Below are positions 6,072-7,483 of a DNA stretch of 7,483 nt, in pieces. Position 1 is the first letter of the stretch. Each line of letters starts with the position of its first letter. A program made the position numbers and the translations under genes. The DNA comes from Angelakisella sp. (GTDB lineage: Bacteria; Bacillota; Clostridia; Oscillospirales; Ruminococcaceae): NCBI GenBank assembly GCA_022795575.1, contig JAAWGY010000106.1:1-7483 (forward strand), given 5' to 3'. A model generated the notes under the pieces. That model did no database searches, was not told the origin of the DNA, and worked only from the letters and a program-made list of their open reading frames with translations.

Positions 6072-6100
6072 TTTACAAGCGTCCCAAAATTCGGTACAAT
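6072..6100 (+). promoter_or_regulatory. Promoter of the DUF362 gene
   Basis: TTTACA (6072-6077), a 17-bp spacer and TACAAT (6095-6100) form a strong sigma-A-like promoter, giving a leader of about 30 nt. AGGAGG (6124-6129) lies 7 nt before the ATG. The promoter begins only 15 bp after the end of MITE copy 3, so any upstream regulatory site has been displaced by the insertion. Confidence 0.82.
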
Positions 6101-6136
6101 AGGTAGCGTAGCCATCATTAAAAAGGAGGAATCACC

Positions 6137-7246
6137 ATGACACCTGCAAAAGTCTACTATACCGACCTCCATGCCCAGCTGGGGACCAGCCTGCTGCAAA
6201 AGCTGGAGCGTCTCATCCGCGCGGCGGGGATCGACGGGATCGACTTTGAGGGCAGATTTACCGCCCTTAAGCTCCATTTTGGGGAGGAGGGCAACTTGGC
6301 TTATCTGCGCCCCAACTATGTCAAGGTGGTAGCGGATGTGGTGAAGGAGCTGGGCGGCGTTCCCTTCCTTACCGACTGCAACACCCTTTACGTTGGCAGC
6401 CGCAAAAACGCCGTGGACCACCTGAATGTGGCGATGCTCCACGGGTTCGGGCCCATGACCACCGGCTGTCAGGTTATCATTGCCGACGGGCTGAAGGGGA
6501 CGGACGAGGCGGTGGTTCCGGTGCCGGCGGGGGAGTATGTCCGGGAGGCCAAGATTGGCCGGGCCATTGCGGACGCGGACATCATCGTTACGGTGAACCA
6601 CTTTAAGGGGCATGAATCCGCCGGCTTTGGCGGCGCGCTGAAAAACCTGGGGATGGGGTGCGGGAGCCGGGCCGGCAAGATGGAGCAGCACGCCAGCGGC
6701 AAGCCCCATGTTGAGGAGGGGCTTTGCCGGGGGTGCCAGGTTTGCGCCCGGCAGTGCGCCCACGGGGCCATCTCCTTTGGGGCGGGGGGCAAGGCTGCCA
6801 TTGACCACGGGAGGTGTGTTGGCTGCGGCCGATGCCTGGGGGCCTGCAACTTTGACGCCATCCAGCCGCCGGACAGCCACAGCAACCAGCTGCTGAACAA
6901 GAAGATTGCGGAGTATGCCTGGGCGGCGGTGGAGGGGAAGCCTCATTTCCACATCAGCCTGGTGATTGATGTATCGCCTTACTGCGACTGTCACGGGGAG
7001 AACGATATTCCCCTGGTACCGGATGTTGGGTTTTTTGCCTCCTTTGATCCGGTGGCGCTGGACCAGGCTTGTGCGGATGCTTGTAACCGGATGCCGCCGA
7101 TGCCGGGGAGCGTTATTGAGGGCAGTGATCCTTGCTGTGACCGTTTTGCCTCGGCTTTTCCGGATACTGACTGGGAGGTAGCGCTGGAGCACGCCGAGAA
7201 GCTGAAGCTGGGCAGCAGGAAATATGAGCTTGTGACGGTAAAGTAG
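6137..7246 (+). CDS. DUF362 domain protein with two 4Fe-4S clusters
   Basis: A 369-residue cytoplasmic protein without a signal peptide. The DUF362 part spans about 1-190 and contains HFKGHESAGFGGALKNLGMG (155-174) and then SRAGK and QH, the conserved core of the family. A bacterial-type double ferredoxin domain follows, with clusters CxxCxxCxxxC at Cys197/200/203/207 and Cys227/230/233/237. The C-terminal part (about 250-369) resumes DUF362 sequence and adds the Cys-rich motifs YCDCHGEND (282-290), ACADAC (311-316) and DPCCD (331-335). The family is widespread in anaerobes and presumed redox-active, but no reaction is established to my knowledge. The gene is monocistronic, with its own promoter, an AGGAGG site and a terminator in the repeat downstream. 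A long antisense reading frame over it is a composition artefact. Confidence 0.92.
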   Translation: MTPAKVYYTDLHAQLGTSLLQKLERLIRAAGIDGIDFEGRFTALKLHFGEEGNLAYLRPNYVKVVADVVKELGGVPFLTDCNTLYVGSRKNAVDHLNVAMLHGFGPMTTGCQVIIADGLKGTDEAVVPVPAGEYVREAKIGRAIADADIIVTVNHFKGHESAGFGGALKNLGMGCGSRAGKMEQHASGKPHVEEGLCRGCQVCARQCAHGAISFGAGGKAAIDHGRCVGCGRCLGACNFDAIQPPDSHSNQLLNKKIAEYAWAAVEGKPHFHISLVIDVSPYCDCHGENDIPLVPDVGFFASFDPVALDQACADACNRMPPMPGSVIEGSDPCCDRFASAFPDTDWEVALEHAEKLKLGSRKYELVTVK

Positions 7247-7313
7247 CGGGAGAGGGGAGGGCGGCGGGACTTTCCAGCCGAAGAGCCTGCCCGCAACCAT
7301 GCCCGCAGGGCGC

Positions 7314-7483
7314 TAAAAGTTTCGGTCAAGCCTTTTCAAAGGCTTGCAGGTCCAGGGCAGAGCCCTGGTCGCCCGCCGCAGCGGGCGAAACTCCCCAGGA
7401 CGGCTATCACAACGGCAGGGCTTGTGTTTTTGGCACAGGCCCTGCCGTTTTGTTGTAGGCCGTTAGGCCGCGGTTTTGGGCAG
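7314..7483 (+). repeat. Hairpin-rich dispersed repeat, right copy (runs off the window)
   Basis: This is the inverted partner of 114-253. Reading along the plus strand, its hairpins are CAAGCCTTT/AAAGGCTTG (starting at 7328), CCAGGGC/GCCCTGG (7352-7358/7362-7368), CGCCCGC/GCGGGCG (7370-7376/7381-7387) and a terminator hairpin (7411-7449). The two-copy match covers 7346-7483. The part 7314-7345 is included because its hairpin occupies the same place as a different hairpin in the left copy. The outer boundary lies beyond the window. It follows the DUF362 gene in the same relative orientation as the left copy follows the transporter gene. Confidence 0.85.
7411..7455 (+). terminator. Intrinsic terminator of the DUF362 gene
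   Basis: AACGGCAGGGC (7411-7421) pairs with GCCCTGCCGTT (7439-7449). The stem is extended through a T-G wobble and TGTG/CACA to 16 bp with a 7-nt loop, and is followed by TTTTGTTG (7448-7455). It lies about 165 nt after the stop codon, inside the dispersed repeat. Confidence 0.8.

Noticed and set aside
5900..7300. Long minus-strand open frame of 466 codons opposite the DUF362 gene
   Set aside because: It lacks any recognisable domain, and it overlaps a gene with clear DUF362 and ferredoxin motifs, a promoter and a ribosome site. It also runs through the MITE. It is an artefact of GC-rich codon use.
1..7483. Whole window as a composite transposon bounded by the inverted repeats at its ends
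   Set aside because: The end repeats are hairpin/terminator modules placed after stop codons. They encode no transposase, show no target duplications, and the right one is cut by the window edge.

Overview
The window looks like chromosome of a GC-rich Gram-positive anaerobe of the class Clostridia, probably an Oscillospiraceae-type gut organism. This is inferred from AGGAGG-type ribosome binding sites with sigma-A-like promoters in a GC-rich background, a DUF362/ferredoxin protein, a compact bacterial Na+/solute symporter, a low-complexity Pro/Ser/Glu-linked lipoprotein, and dispersed hairpin repeats. No phage, plasmid, CRISPR or defence genes are visible, and I recognised no new multi-gene system.

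Layout from left to right. Positions 1-304 hold no gene but contain a roughly 140-bp hairpin-rich dispersed repeat (114-253) that ends in an intrinsic terminator for the first gene. Then come a minus-strand sodium:neurotransmitter symporter family transporter (305-1636) with a near-consensus promoter, a short MITE-like palindrome (1743-1825), a strong terminator (1848-1881) and a minus-strand lipoprotein of unknown function (1892-3157). Divergent from the lipoprotein is a methylated-DNA--cysteine methyltransferase (3426-3905, plus strand). A second MITE (3991-4096) lies between it and a minus-strand two-gene operon, a PfkB-family sugar kinase (4787-5725) followed by a HAD-superfamily hydrolase (4062-4760). 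A third MITE (5896-6056) lies between the operon promoter and the promoter of a plus-strand DUF362 protein with two 4Fe-4S clusters (6137-7246). The right edge (7314-7483) carries a second copy of the hairpin repeat in inverted orientation, again just downstream of a gene and again ending in a terminator.

The genes look like independent housekeeping or accessory units rather than one pathway. Only the kinase and the hydrolase form a clear operon.

The most notable signals are in the repeats. Three elements share ends of the GAGCC(T)(G/A)TTCA type and are each flanked by a 3-bp TNA duplication (TAA/TTA), as expected for MITEs mobilised by an IS5-type transposase. One has inserted into the 3' end of the HAD hydrolase gene. 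Removing it in silico restores an older stop codon, so the present protein carries an 11-residue tail encoded by the element. The two copies of the larger repeat differ mainly within hairpins, where both arms have changed together.
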